Shown: positions 8,288 to 15,423 of the stretch, in pieces | Position numbering within the stretch: position 1 is the first letter of the stretch | Layout: each line of letters begins with the position of its first letter | Source of the DNA: CBFIDE01 sp965661265 | GTDB taxonomy: Bacteria > Bacteroidota > Bacteroidia > Flavobacteriales > Schleiferiaceae | NCBI GenBank assembly: GCA_965661265.1 | Contig: CBFIDE010000021.1 | Location: 1 to 34,703 of the forward strand | Direction: 5' to 3' | Length of the DNA: 34,703 bases | Notes under the pieces: model-generated | What the model was told of the DNA's origin: nothing | Databases searched by the model: none | The model's input: the letters and a program-made list of their open reading frames with translations, nothing else | Made by a program: the position numbers and the translations under genes

Positions 8288-9321
8288 AGGTTTAAAGGAC
8301 TTAAATCCCAATCTAAAGACTGCAAATATCTAATGGCTCCTCCCTTCACTTCTAAAGGTGATGGAATATTATTATGATATAAGGAACCCGTTCCAAGACC
8401 AGAAGCCATAGGATTGTTCTTAGTGGCGTTCCATTGAGCAATGGCGCTTAATCCAATATTCCCCTCTAATGCGCTGGTCGCCCACCACTTAATATTTTGC
8501 TTTTCAGCGATTTCAATCCACTCTTCACTTCCTCTTATTCCACCTATAAAACTTGGCTTTAGAATGATGTACTTTGGGTTCAATTCAGTCAGCAATCTCT
8601 TTTTCTCCACTTTATTAAAAACACCAATCAATTCCTCGTCTAAAGCAATATCTATGGGAGAGTTTACAATCAAATTGGCCATAAGGTCATTTTGACCTTT
8701 AGCAACAGGCTGCTCTATACTATGAATACCATACTCAGATAAGCTTTTAAGCTTTTCTAATGCATCTTTTCCAAATGCACCGTTTGCATCTAATCTCAAC
8801 TCTAAATCTGCAGCTCCAAAGCGCTTTCTAATCTCCTTAAGGATTGTAAGCTCATTTTCAAAGTCAATAGCACCAACTTTCATTTTTAATAGCTTGAAAC
8901 CTGAATTTAATTTCTCTTCGATTTGCTGGCTCATAAAACTGGAGTCACCCATCCAAATCAAACCATTTATTGGTTGTGGCTTTTCTTTAAGACTAAAATC
9001 TGACTCAAATAATATATGATCTTTGGCTTTTAAATCTAATAATGCCATCTCAAGACCAAATTCAATAGATGGAAACTCTATCAGAGAGGAAAAGAAGTCT
9101 TTCTTACCTTCATTGATGTCCGTGCAGAGATTAGCTAACTTTTTCTCATAGTCCGGTCTATCATCCGCCGAAAGGCCTCTTAATAAGCCACACTCTCCTA
9201 TTCCGCGACAACCAGATTCTTCTAAAATTAAAAAGTAGGAGTCCTTAGTTTTTAGAATTCCTCTGCTTGTACCTGCCGGCCTAATAAATTGATATGTATA
9301 CTTGATATACCTAGCCTGCAT
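8284..9321 (-). CDS. menC: o-Succinylbenzoate synthase (MenC), enolase superfamily
   Basis: MenC dehydrates SHCHC to o-succinylbenzoate. The 345-residue protein has the enolase-superfamily capping domain followed by the barrel. Visible catalytic residues are the KxK pair Lys146/Lys148 (FKLLKMKVG), metal ligands Asp178 (RLDANG), Glu203 (SIEQP) and Asp228 (ALDEE), and the opposite-face Lys255 (IILKPS). Enolase relatives that act as dipeptide epimerases share this layout, but the placement next to menA and in line with menD, menF and menE settles the call. Its start overlaps the end of menA by 11 bases, suggesting translational coupling. Its 3' end overlaps the TonB-receptor stop by four bases, leaving no room for an intrinsic terminator between them. 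Confidence 0.93.
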   Translation of the reverse strand: MQARYIKYTYQFIRPAGTSRGILKTKDSYFLILEESGCRGIGECGLLRGLSADDRPDYEKKLANLCTDINEGKKDFFSSLIEFPSIEFGLEMALLDLKAKDHILFESDFSLKEKPQPINGLIWMGDSSFMSQQIEEKLNSGFKLLKMKVGAIDFENELTILKEIRKRFGAADLELRLDANGAFGKDALEKLKSLSEYGIHSIEQPVAKGQNDLMANLIVNSPIDIALDEELIGVFNKVEKKRLLTELNPKYIILKPSFIGGIRGSEEWIEIAEKQNIKWWATSALEGNIGLSAIAQWNATKNNPMASGLGTGSLYHNNIPSPLEVKGGAIRYLQSLDWDLSPLNL

Positions 9322-10207
9322 AGTATCGTCCTAGTCCAAATAAAATGGCAAATAATAGAGTGGCTAATGCCTGAGGTTTTAATAGCTTATCCATCTTCAT
9401 TGGCTCCTGAGTATTCATTGCTTTAAAAAGGTTAATAAATAGAGGAACAAAACTAATGAGATAAAGGTTTTTGATTAGGTCCCCTCCTGAGTACATATTA
9501 TAAACAAAGGCAAAATCAAAGGCAAGCACAACCAAAGCGGCTTGATAAATCTTGGCTCCCTTATCACCAAATATTACAGCTAAGGTTATTTTACTCACTT
9601 TTTGATCATCTTCTCTATCTCTTAAATTATTCAAGTTTAAGACACTCACTGCAAGTAAGCCCAAAGAAGCAGCCGGCAAGAAAGTTAAAAAGTTCAAATG
9701 AGCAGTGAATAAAAAATAAGAGCCTACTACTCCAACAAATCCAAAAAATATTAAAACGAATAAATCTCCTAATCCAAAATATCCATAAGCTCTTTTACCC
9801 ATAGTATAATTTGTGGCAGCTAGACAAGCCAATAGACCAAGAACGCTGAAGATTATACTGAGTTGAATGGAGTCTGGATAAAAGGCATAAAAGCTTAATG
9901 AGGTCCCTAATAAAACCGAGATTATAAAGAATATTCTTACCGCTCCTCGCATTTGGGGAATAGAAATACTTCCCGAAGCCACTGCCCTTTTCTCACCTTT
10001 TCTATTAGCATCAGTGCCTTTTAATCCATCTCCTAAATCATTTGCATAATTAGATAGAACTTGATAGCTCAGGGTTGTCAAAAGTGCAAGAATTAAAATA
10101 GTCCAATTAAAACTACCTTCTGATGCAGCCATGAGACTACCAAGAAAAATTGAAGAAAATGCAAGTGGTAAAGTTCTTAGCCTTGCTGCGGCAATCCATA
10201 CATTCAT
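9311..10207 (-). CDS. menA: 1,4-Dihydroxy-2-naphthoate polyprenyltransferase (MenA)
   Basis: MenA joins the polyprenyl chain to DHNA in the inner membrane, giving demethylmenaquinone. The 298-residue protein is a UbiA-superfamily membrane enzyme with about eight or nine hydrophobic segments. It starts with the typical WIAAARLRTLPLA. The first aspartate-rich motif is NYANDLGDGLKGTD (around residues 53-66) and the second is NLNNLRDREDD. Both should bind magnesium and the diphosphate. It lies 31 bases after the PH-domain protein gene and overlaps menC by 11 bases, within the men operon on the minus strand. Confidence 0.95.
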   Translation of the reverse strand: MNVWIAAARLRTLPLAFSSIFLGSLMAASEGSFNWTILILALLTTLSYQVLSNYANDLGDGLKGTDANRKGEKRAVASGSISIPQMRGAVRIFFIISVLLGTSLSFYAFYPDSIQLSIIFSVLGLLACLAATNYTMGKRAYGYFGLGDLFVLIFFGFVGVVGSYFLFTAHLNFLTFLPAASLGLLAVSVLNLNNLRDREDDQKVSKITLAVIFGDKGAKIYQAALVVLAFDFAFVYNMYSGGDLIKNLYLISFVPLFINLFKAMNTQEPMKMDKLLKPQALATLLFAILFGLGRYYAG

Positions 10208-10238
10208 CCTAAGTAATTTAAAAGGCTAAGTTAGAGTC

Positions 10239-11753
10239 TTACATCCAATTTTGATTACTTGATTCAATTCTTTGTAAACAGATATTGTAAAGCAACTCTC
10301 CTTCTTCTTTTTTAATATCCCAAATTGAAAGCTGGCCATTGGCACTGAAAAGCACTAGCGAGACTAAGCCTTGCCTATCTTGAAAAATACTTTGATTCAT
10401 TCTTACAGCTTGCAGTCTAAATAATTCTAATCGATATTTCTTTCTAAATACATAGCCTTTATATAGCACTAACTGATCCTTATTATAAATCATTTTTACT
10501 GAATCAACATACATTGAAATAAACCACATGGCCAGGCTTAAATAGAGCACCACTGGAATAAGGATATAGTAACTGATCAGTATTCCGGCAATACTACCTA
10601 GAACAACAATAGGCATAATTAGATAAATACTCAGACGTCTCCTTAAATAAGATTGGGACTTAATTTCATTATTAGCACCAATCATTTCCTCAAACAAAGT
10701 ATCTTCTAGCTCAACAGAAGCAATTGGGCTAATACCGGGAACTTGAAGTGATTTATTATCATTCACGCTTCTGGCAGAAGCCGCCTTTAAACTTACAGTC
10801 GAATAATTGACTAGTCTCTGTAAAGGATTAGAGACAGACTTAAATACTTGTAACTTAGACTTAGGAATACTTAAATTCCGTTTGGAAAGAAGCCCTGATT
10901 CTAAGAAATAATAATCTTCATCTTCAGAAAAACTCAAATCCCAAAATCTCAGAGTGCTTAATATCAAACTAAAAAGGACCGATATGATTAGGAAAATCAG
11001 AAGTGCAATAGGAAAGATGAATAAACTATAATTTATTAGTCTCTCAGCTTCAGTTTCTAAATAAGGAGAAATTGGAGTATCAAAATACTCTTCAAATTGC
11101 CATAGATAACCATTAATTAGAGCCAGTAATACAAAACCCGATCTAAGATGGTTTTCACTTAATCCAACCCAAAGAACATCCTTTAATTTAAGGCTATGAA
11201 GAACCCTTTTTATCTTTGATGTTTTAGAACTATCAAGATCAGTTAGAACATTATCACCTTGCTCAATTGAAATCTCTTCTTTCTTAAGCTTTTTTGATTC
11301 TGAACTTAAATATAGCCTCAACTGCTCAGCATAATCTTTCTTTAGAGCAGGAATCTCTATTTCTTCATTAGAGCTACCGGCCGTTTCTATTTTCAAGGAG
11401 TAAACCTTTAGAATCCTTTGTATTGGATTTTGGTTCAAATGAATACTTTGAATTCTTGATAAAGGAATGTCAATTTTATCGCTCGTAAAGACCCCTTTTT
11501 CTAGAATAAAATGACCTTTGCTAACCCTAAATTTAAAACGGGCATATTGGAAATAACTGTAAATAAAAAAGCCAATACTGATTACTCCAAATAGAATTTT
11601 TGTGCTAAAACTTAGCCCATCAGAACTCATTCCAAATTGAACTATAAAAATGGATAAGTAGATTTGAAAACCCTTTCGAAGATTTCGAACAAAGTTCACA
11701 GCAACACCAAGAGGAGATTGTCTTTGACTATTTTCAAATACTGAACTATTCAT
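10239..11753 (-). CDS. YdbT-like membrane protein with repeated bacterial PH (bPH_2) domains
   Basis: This is a 504-residue inner-membrane protein. Pairs of hydrophobic helices (about 30-70, 200-265 and 375-415) alternate with soluble beta-rich segments: DKIDIPLSRIQSIHLNQNPI, then ISKRNLSIP-type strands (SIPKSKLQVFKSVSNPLQRL), then RLELFRLQAVRMNQSI. Each carries the arginine/lysine-rich IQxI..NPLQR pattern of the bPH_2 domain seen in B. subtilis YdbS/YdbT. The role of the family is unsettled; YdbT-type proteins have been linked to membrane stress in Bacillus. The gene overlaps the ydbS-like gene by 8 bases, so the two probably form a complex, and lies between menD and menA, an unexpected position. 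The start ATG at 11753 is well supported. Confidence 0.82.
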   Translation of the reverse strand: MNSSVFENSQRQSPLGVAVNFVRNLRKGFQIYLSIFIVQFGMSSDGLSFSTKILFGVISIGFFIYSYFQYARFKFRVSKGHFILEKGVFTSDKIDIPLSRIQSIHLNQNPIQRILKVYSLKIETAGSSNEEIEIPALKKDYAEQLRLYLSSESKKLKKEEISIEQGDNVLTDLDSSKTSKIKRVLHSLKLKDVLWVGLSENHLRSGFVLLALINGYLWQFEEYFDTPISPYLETEAERLINYSLFIFPIALLIFLIISVLFSLILSTLRFWDLSFSEDEDYYFLESGLLSKRNLSIPKSKLQVFKSVSNPLQRLVNYSTVSLKAASARSVNDNKSLQVPGISPIASVELEDTLFEEMIGANNEIKSQSYLRRRLSIYLIMPIVVLGSIAGILISYYILIPVVLYLSLAMWFISMYVDSVKMIYNKDQLVLYKGYVFRKKYRLELFRLQAVRMNQSIFQDRQGLVSLVLFSANGQLSIWDIKKEEGELLYNICLQRIESSNQNWM

Positions 11754-12252
11754 TTAAATTAGACAGTCTAATCACCTCTTCTCTAAGGTTTTGAGCTTCT
11801 TCTTTATGTAGACCTGATATTGTTATATCACTAGATGTACCGCCGGCAGTAAACACTTTAACTTCAGCAAGATCAAACAACTTTGACAAAGGACCTTGGG
11901 AATATTCACAGTGTTGAATTCTACTAAATGGAACGGAAGTTTGCTTAAAGAAAATAAGTCCACTTTTAAAACTAATATCCTTTTCTCTAAGCGCATATCC
12001 ATACCTCGGAAATCCTATTTGCACATAGATTAGTGCTATCGTTAAAATCAGAAAAGAAGAAAGAGAAAAAATCCAAAAACTAAGATCAGAATTTAAGACA
12101 ATTAACACTCCTACACCCGTTAACATAAGCCATAGCAGACTTAATCTAGTCATGCGCAAATACTTATAATCTGCATGCAAACGATTAAAATCAGTAGAGC
12201 TTAAGCTTACTAGACTCTCAATACTCAAAACATCATTCTTAAAATTATCCAC
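11746..12252 (-). CDS. YdbS-like PH-domain membrane protein
   Basis: This is a 168-residue protein with two adjacent hydrophobic helices (about 37-80) followed by one bPH_2-type beta domain. That domain includes QTSVPFSRIQHCEYSQGPLS and VKVFTAGGTSSDITISGL, the latter a typical strand pair at the C-terminal half of this domain. It is the short partner of the YdbT-like protein, overlapping its gene by 8 bases. I keep the GTG start at 12252, which follows the menD stop without a gap; the next in-frame Met is at residue 33 and would cut into the first helix region. The direct stop-to-start junction implies coupling to menD translation. Function is unknown. Confidence 0.8.
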   Translation of the reverse strand: MDNFKNDVLSIESLVSLSSTDFNRLHADYKYLRMTRLSLLWLMLTGVGVLIVLNSDLSFWIFSLSSFLILTIALIYVQIGFPRYGYALREKDISFKSGLIFFKQTSVPFSRIQHCEYSQGPLSKLFDLAEVKVFTAGGTSSDITISGLHKEEAQNLREEVIRLSNLNE

Positions 12253-13917
12253 TTATTGTGATTTTAGTTTCTTAAACATCTCCTTAAGAACTTTTGGAGA
12301 TACGCTAGACTCAGTTTCTATTTCAAGAATACACATCTCTCTCAAGCTAAAGAAAGACTTTAATTCTTTATTTAGTTCAGCTTCATTGGTTGCCTTAAGA
12401 TAACAGATACCATGGGCTTGCGCGATGCCACCAAAGTCTGTGTCATGTGGAGTTTCCTGGAACGCCATTAAGGGATCATCGGCAGAAGGACCGTCAATAA
12501 GTTTAAATATATTACCTCCTCCATTATTAATAATAATAATCTTAAAATTTGAAGGTCGTAACTTATTCCACAAAGCATTTACGTCATATAAGAAAGCAAT
12601 ATCACCACTGATTAGAATATTCTCTCTATCTGAGTGAATACTCATTCCTAAGGCCGTGGATGTACAGCCATCAATTCCACTTGTTCCTCTATTACTGTAA
12701 TGTCCATGCTCTTTTTTAAATCGAAAGAGCTGTGAATATCGCACGGAAGTGCTATTAGCATAATGGAAATCTACCTCTTTATCTACAGTCTTATAAATAG
12801 AACTGAAAACTTTTAAATCACTAAACTCAATTTCACTTACAAAGTCATTGAGGACCATATTAAATCGCTCGTTATGAGCCAAATAATGTTCTTTATAGCT
12901 TAAGCTAGGATTAGAAATAGAACTATTCATCTGGAATAAAAACTCAATCTCATCCATTTCTCCTTTCCAACTAAGCGCATCAAAAGTATCAGGAAAATCA
13001 CCGTTTGTAGCAGTCATCCAGTGATGCTCTGGTTGATGAGACCTCAAAAAGGCTTTAATCTTCTTTGAAACCAACTCCCCTCCAATGCTTATAAGTAAAT
13101 CTGGCTTTAGGTTGCCTAGTTCTTCATCATTCAAAGATTCTAAAAACTGATCAATTTGAGAGATTGATTCATCTAATGGATTATTAGACAGAGTCTCATT
13201 TAATATTAAGACCCCCTTTGCAGCGAGAGACCTTAATAAGCTCTGCTTTTCACCATTATTCTCATCCAAACCATGCAGCAGCATGACTTTAGAAGAGCTT
13301 TGTAGCACTTCAAGCTCAATTTTCTCTGAGGCCTTCCTAGGCTGAGACCCAAACTCTAATTTTGGAAAGCCCAACTTTTGAGAAGTCCTTTCATATAAAG
13401 GCTCGTCAAATGGAACGTTAAAATGAATTGGACCAATTTTAGGTGATTGTAAGACTTTCAATCCCTCTGAAACAAGATTATAATTCAGTGACTTTTCCTT
13501 ATCCTCAGGCTCACAAATCAGATTAGCTTGGTATCTAATGTGTTGCTCAAATATATTCTCTTGCCTAATAGTCTGTCCCATGCGTTTATCAATAAACTCA
13601 GGAGGACGATCGGCTGAAATTAAAATTAGAGGAATAGATAAATAATAAGCCTCTACTACTGCAGGGTAGAAATTCAGAACCGCTGAACCACTACTGCAAA
13701 TAACAGCAGCTGGTTTTTTAGTTCGCTTGGCCATTCCTAGAGCCAAAAATGCAGCAGAACGCTCATCTCCTGCAGAAAAAATATTGAAATACTTATACGA
13801 ACCTACAGAAAATATGAATGGTGCATTTCTGCTGCCTGGAGCAATAACAATATTCTCACATTCAAATTCCTTCAAAAGATGAGTTATAGCTTGAGCATTA
13901 TACTTTTTGCTAGTCAT
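12253..13917 (-). CDS. menD: SEPHCHC synthase (MenD), thiamine-diphosphate enzyme
   Basis: MenD adds the succinyl-semialdehyde unit from 2-oxoglutarate to isochorismate, the first committed step of menaquinone synthesis. The 554 residues match the family length. Visible are APGSRNAPF near the N-terminus, the probable catalytic glutamate Glu52 in the SAGDERSAAFLALGMAK run, the SADRPPEFIDKRMGQTIRQE segment, and the ThDP/magnesium motif from ISGDIAFLYDVNALW to IIINNGGGNIF. Its start overlaps the end of menF by 8 bases and its stop abuts the ydbS-like start. All three are read in one direction, so it is likely co-translated. Confidence 0.95.
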   Translation of the reverse strand: MTSKKYNAQAITHLLKEFECENIVIAPGSRNAPFIFSVGSYKYFNIFSAGDERSAAFLALGMAKRTKKPAAVICSSGSAVLNFYPAVVEAYYLSIPLILISADRPPEFIDKRMGQTIRQENIFEQHIRYQANLICEPEDKEKSLNYNLVSEGLKVLQSPKIGPIHFNVPFDEPLYERTSQKLGFPKLEFGSQPRKASEKIELEVLQSSSKVMLLHGLDENNGEKQSLLRSLAAKGVLILNETLSNNPLDESISQIDQFLESLNDEELGNLKPDLLISIGGELVSKKIKAFLRSHQPEHHWMTATNGDFPDTFDALSWKGEMDEIEFLFQMNSSISNPSLSYKEHYLAHNERFNMVLNDFVSEIEFSDLKVFSSIYKTVDKEVDFHYANSTSVRYSQLFRFKKEHGHYSNRGTSGIDGCTSTALGMSIHSDRENILISGDIAFLYDVNALWNKLRPSNFKIIIINNGGGNIFKLIDGPSADDPLMAFQETPHDTDFGGIAQAHGICYLKATNEAELNKELKSFFSLREMCILEIETESSVSPKVLKEMFKKLKSQ

Positions 13918-14884
13918 TCAATAAATTAACATCTATTAGTCTCGCAAGTGTTTCCATCTTTGCATTAGTTTCTTCCCATTCTTTCAGAGGATCACTTAAA
14001 TTAGTGATTCCACCTCCGGCATAAAGTTTTATTCCGTTTGAGCCATATTGCAGACATCTAAGGTTAACATAAAAAACTGATTTCTGTTCTTTGCTTAAGC
14101 CAAAATAACCAGAATAAAAAGACCTTGATGCGCTCTCTACTTCTTTAATGAAGTTGATTCCTTCTTTCATAGGCAAAGCCGCCACAGCAGGAGTTGGATG
14201 AAGAGCATTCAGTATTTTTTCTAAACTAAAATTATCACTTAAGCTAAATGTGACTATATTTCTGATATGTAGTAATTTAGCAGCGATAACGTTCTCTGTG
14301 CTAGAGATGTTTAAATCCTTTACTTCTTGAAACCCAGATAGTGTTTTTAGAATATACTCAGTGACATACTTCTGCTCTTTTTCCTCTTTAATTCCCAGTT
14401 CATTTCCTTCCCCTTTTCTTGCTGTTCCTGCTAGACTCATGGTCTGAGCATTTTGTTCATTTACTTGCAACAAAAGTTCAGGACTTGCTCCTATCCATGT
14501 TCCTGAATTAGGATGAGTAAAACAATAAACAGCGGCTTCAGGATAGGCCATTCTTAGTGTATTGAAATATTTAATTGGGTTTAAGTCAACATCAAAATAT
14601 TTACTTCGACTCAACACTACTTTTTGCCACGACTCAACCTTAATCTTCTCAATTACTTGTTCTAATTTTTTAAGGTAATCTCTCTTTGAGATTGAATCAA
14701 GCGCAAGTTCATTTTGATAGAAATACTCTAAAGGTGCCTCTATCTTCTCCATTTCAATTGAAATAGGAGTTTCAGCCTTATCGAAAGGATAGAACCTGAA
14801 TTTATACTCAGCATTCGCTTTCTCAGCATAATACTCAGCCTTTGTGCCGTTAGGTGGAGAAAATAGTAATTGAGCTCTAATCAT
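13910..14884 (-). CDS. menF: Isochorismate synthase (MenF type)
   Basis: This is a chorismate-utilising enzyme that converts chorismate to isochorismate. The 324 residues contain the chorismate-binding domain with a short N-terminal extension: QKVVLSRSKYF, THPNSGTWIGASPELLL, SLAGTARKG, LLHIRNIVTFSL, LHPTPAVAALPM and the final YAGGGITNLSDPLKEWEETN run, all in the usual order. The HPTPAV and AGGGI boxes are those of isochorismate/salicylate synthases rather than anthranilate synthase. Its ATG shares one base with the thioesterase stop, and it overlaps menD by 8 bases. The protein is shorter than E. coli MenF (about 430 residues), which is normal for this phylum as far as I know. Confidence 0.93.
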   Translation of the reverse strand: MIRAQLLFSPPNGTKAEYYAEKANAEYKFRFYPFDKAETPISIEMEKIEAPLEYFYQNELALDSISKRDYLKKLEQVIEKIKVESWQKVVLSRSKYFDVDLNPIKYFNTLRMAYPEAAVYCFTHPNSGTWIGASPELLLQVNEQNAQTMSLAGTARKGEGNELGIKEEKEQKYVTEYILKTLSGFQEVKDLNISSTENVIAAKLLHIRNIVTFSLSDNFSLEKILNALHPTPAVAALPMKEGINFIKEVESASRSFYSGYFGLSKEQKSVFYVNLRCLQYGSNGIKLYAGGGITNLSDPLKEWEETNAKMETLARLIDVNLLND

Positions 14885-15309
14885 TATTTTTTTAATGGTA
14901 CTATCATATTGGTAAGCTTAGCATGACAGACCAAATTATTGTCATTATCCAAGATTCTTACTTCCCATAAATGAGTAGAACGACCTTTGTGTAGAATATT
15001 AGCTTGTGCTCTAATCAGACCTGTTCTAACAGATTTCAGATGATTACAACTAATCTCAATTCCTAAGACAGCGTATTGCTTATAGTCTACAAAAAGTAAA
15101 GAAGCACTACTTCCGACCGTCTCAACCATAGCTGCAGAAGCCCCTCCATGCAGCAAACCCATAGGCTGATGTACATGAGGCCCTACTTCCATACTTACCT
15201 CTAAAAAACCCTTTTCGGCATCAACATCAGTGAAGCTCATATTCAATGTTTCCATCAAAGTATTAGAGCTAATTTTATTGAATTGGGTCAACCACTCTTT
15301 TTTAGTCAT
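14884..15309 (-). CDS. Hotdog-fold acyl-CoA thioesterase (PaaI/MenI-like)
   Basis: This is a small hotdog thioesterase of 141 residues from the ATG at 15309. A GTG six codons upstream (15327) is possible, but it would place the likely promoter box inside the gene. The PaaI/YdiI-type signature PMGLLHGGASAAMVETVGS is present, with the catalytic acidic residue in the VETVGS helix, and later NHLKSVRTG and RSTHLWEVRI. As the first gene of a menaquinone operon it is a good candidate for DHNA-CoA thioesterase (MenI), releasing DHNA for MenA. The stop overlaps the menF start by one base. It could also be a general phenylacetyl-CoA-type thioesterase; the context is what favours MenI. Confidence 0.87.
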   Translation of the reverse strand: MTKKEWLTQFNKISSNTLMETLNMSFTDVDAEKGFLEVSMEVGPHVHQPMGLLHGGASAAMVETVGSSASLLFVDYKQYAVLGIEISCNHLKSVRTGLIRAQANILHKGRSTHLWEVRILDNDNNLVCHAKLTNMIVPLKK

Positions 15310-15313
15310 GGTG

Positions 15314-15321
15314 CAAAGATA
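15314..15321 (-). promoter_or_regulatory. Bacteroidota -7 promoter box of the men operon
   Basis: On the minus strand this reads TATCTTTG, an exact TAnnTTTG box, ending only four bases before the thioesterase ATG at 15309. A transcript starting about seven bases downstream would begin at or within the start codon, so the mRNA would have almost no leader. I do not see a well-spaced TTG -33 box. Confidence 0.5.
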
Positions 15322-15383
15322 AAGCACTTAAACAATCTCCTAGCCTTTGCTTAATTTAATAGTAGTGGACCACACATAATTCT

Positions 15384-15391
15384 TATCTTTG
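15384..15391 (+). promoter_or_regulatory. Bacteroidota -7 promoter box of thrS-infC-rpmI-rplT
   Basis: TATCTTTG on the plus strand is an exact match to the TAnnTTTG box, and the following GCACTCC is also a common continuation. It predicts a start near 15397 and a leader of about 25 bases before the thrS ATG at 15424. The same box occurs in mirror orientation at 15314-15321 for the men operon, so this 114-base gap is a divergent promoter region. A convincing TTG -33 box is missing. Confidence 0.55.
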
Positions 15392-15423
15392 CACTCCAAT
15401 TTTGAATTGAATTACAGGCACAA

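Noticed and set aside
8441..8695. Plus-strand 84-codon ORF within menC
   Set aside because: It is the opposite-strand shadow of a clearly coding gene and has no recognisable features.
15310..15327. GTG start at 15327 for the thioesterase
   Set aside because: It would put the exact TATCTTTG box inside the coding region, and MTKKEW from ATG 15309 matches the usual family start.
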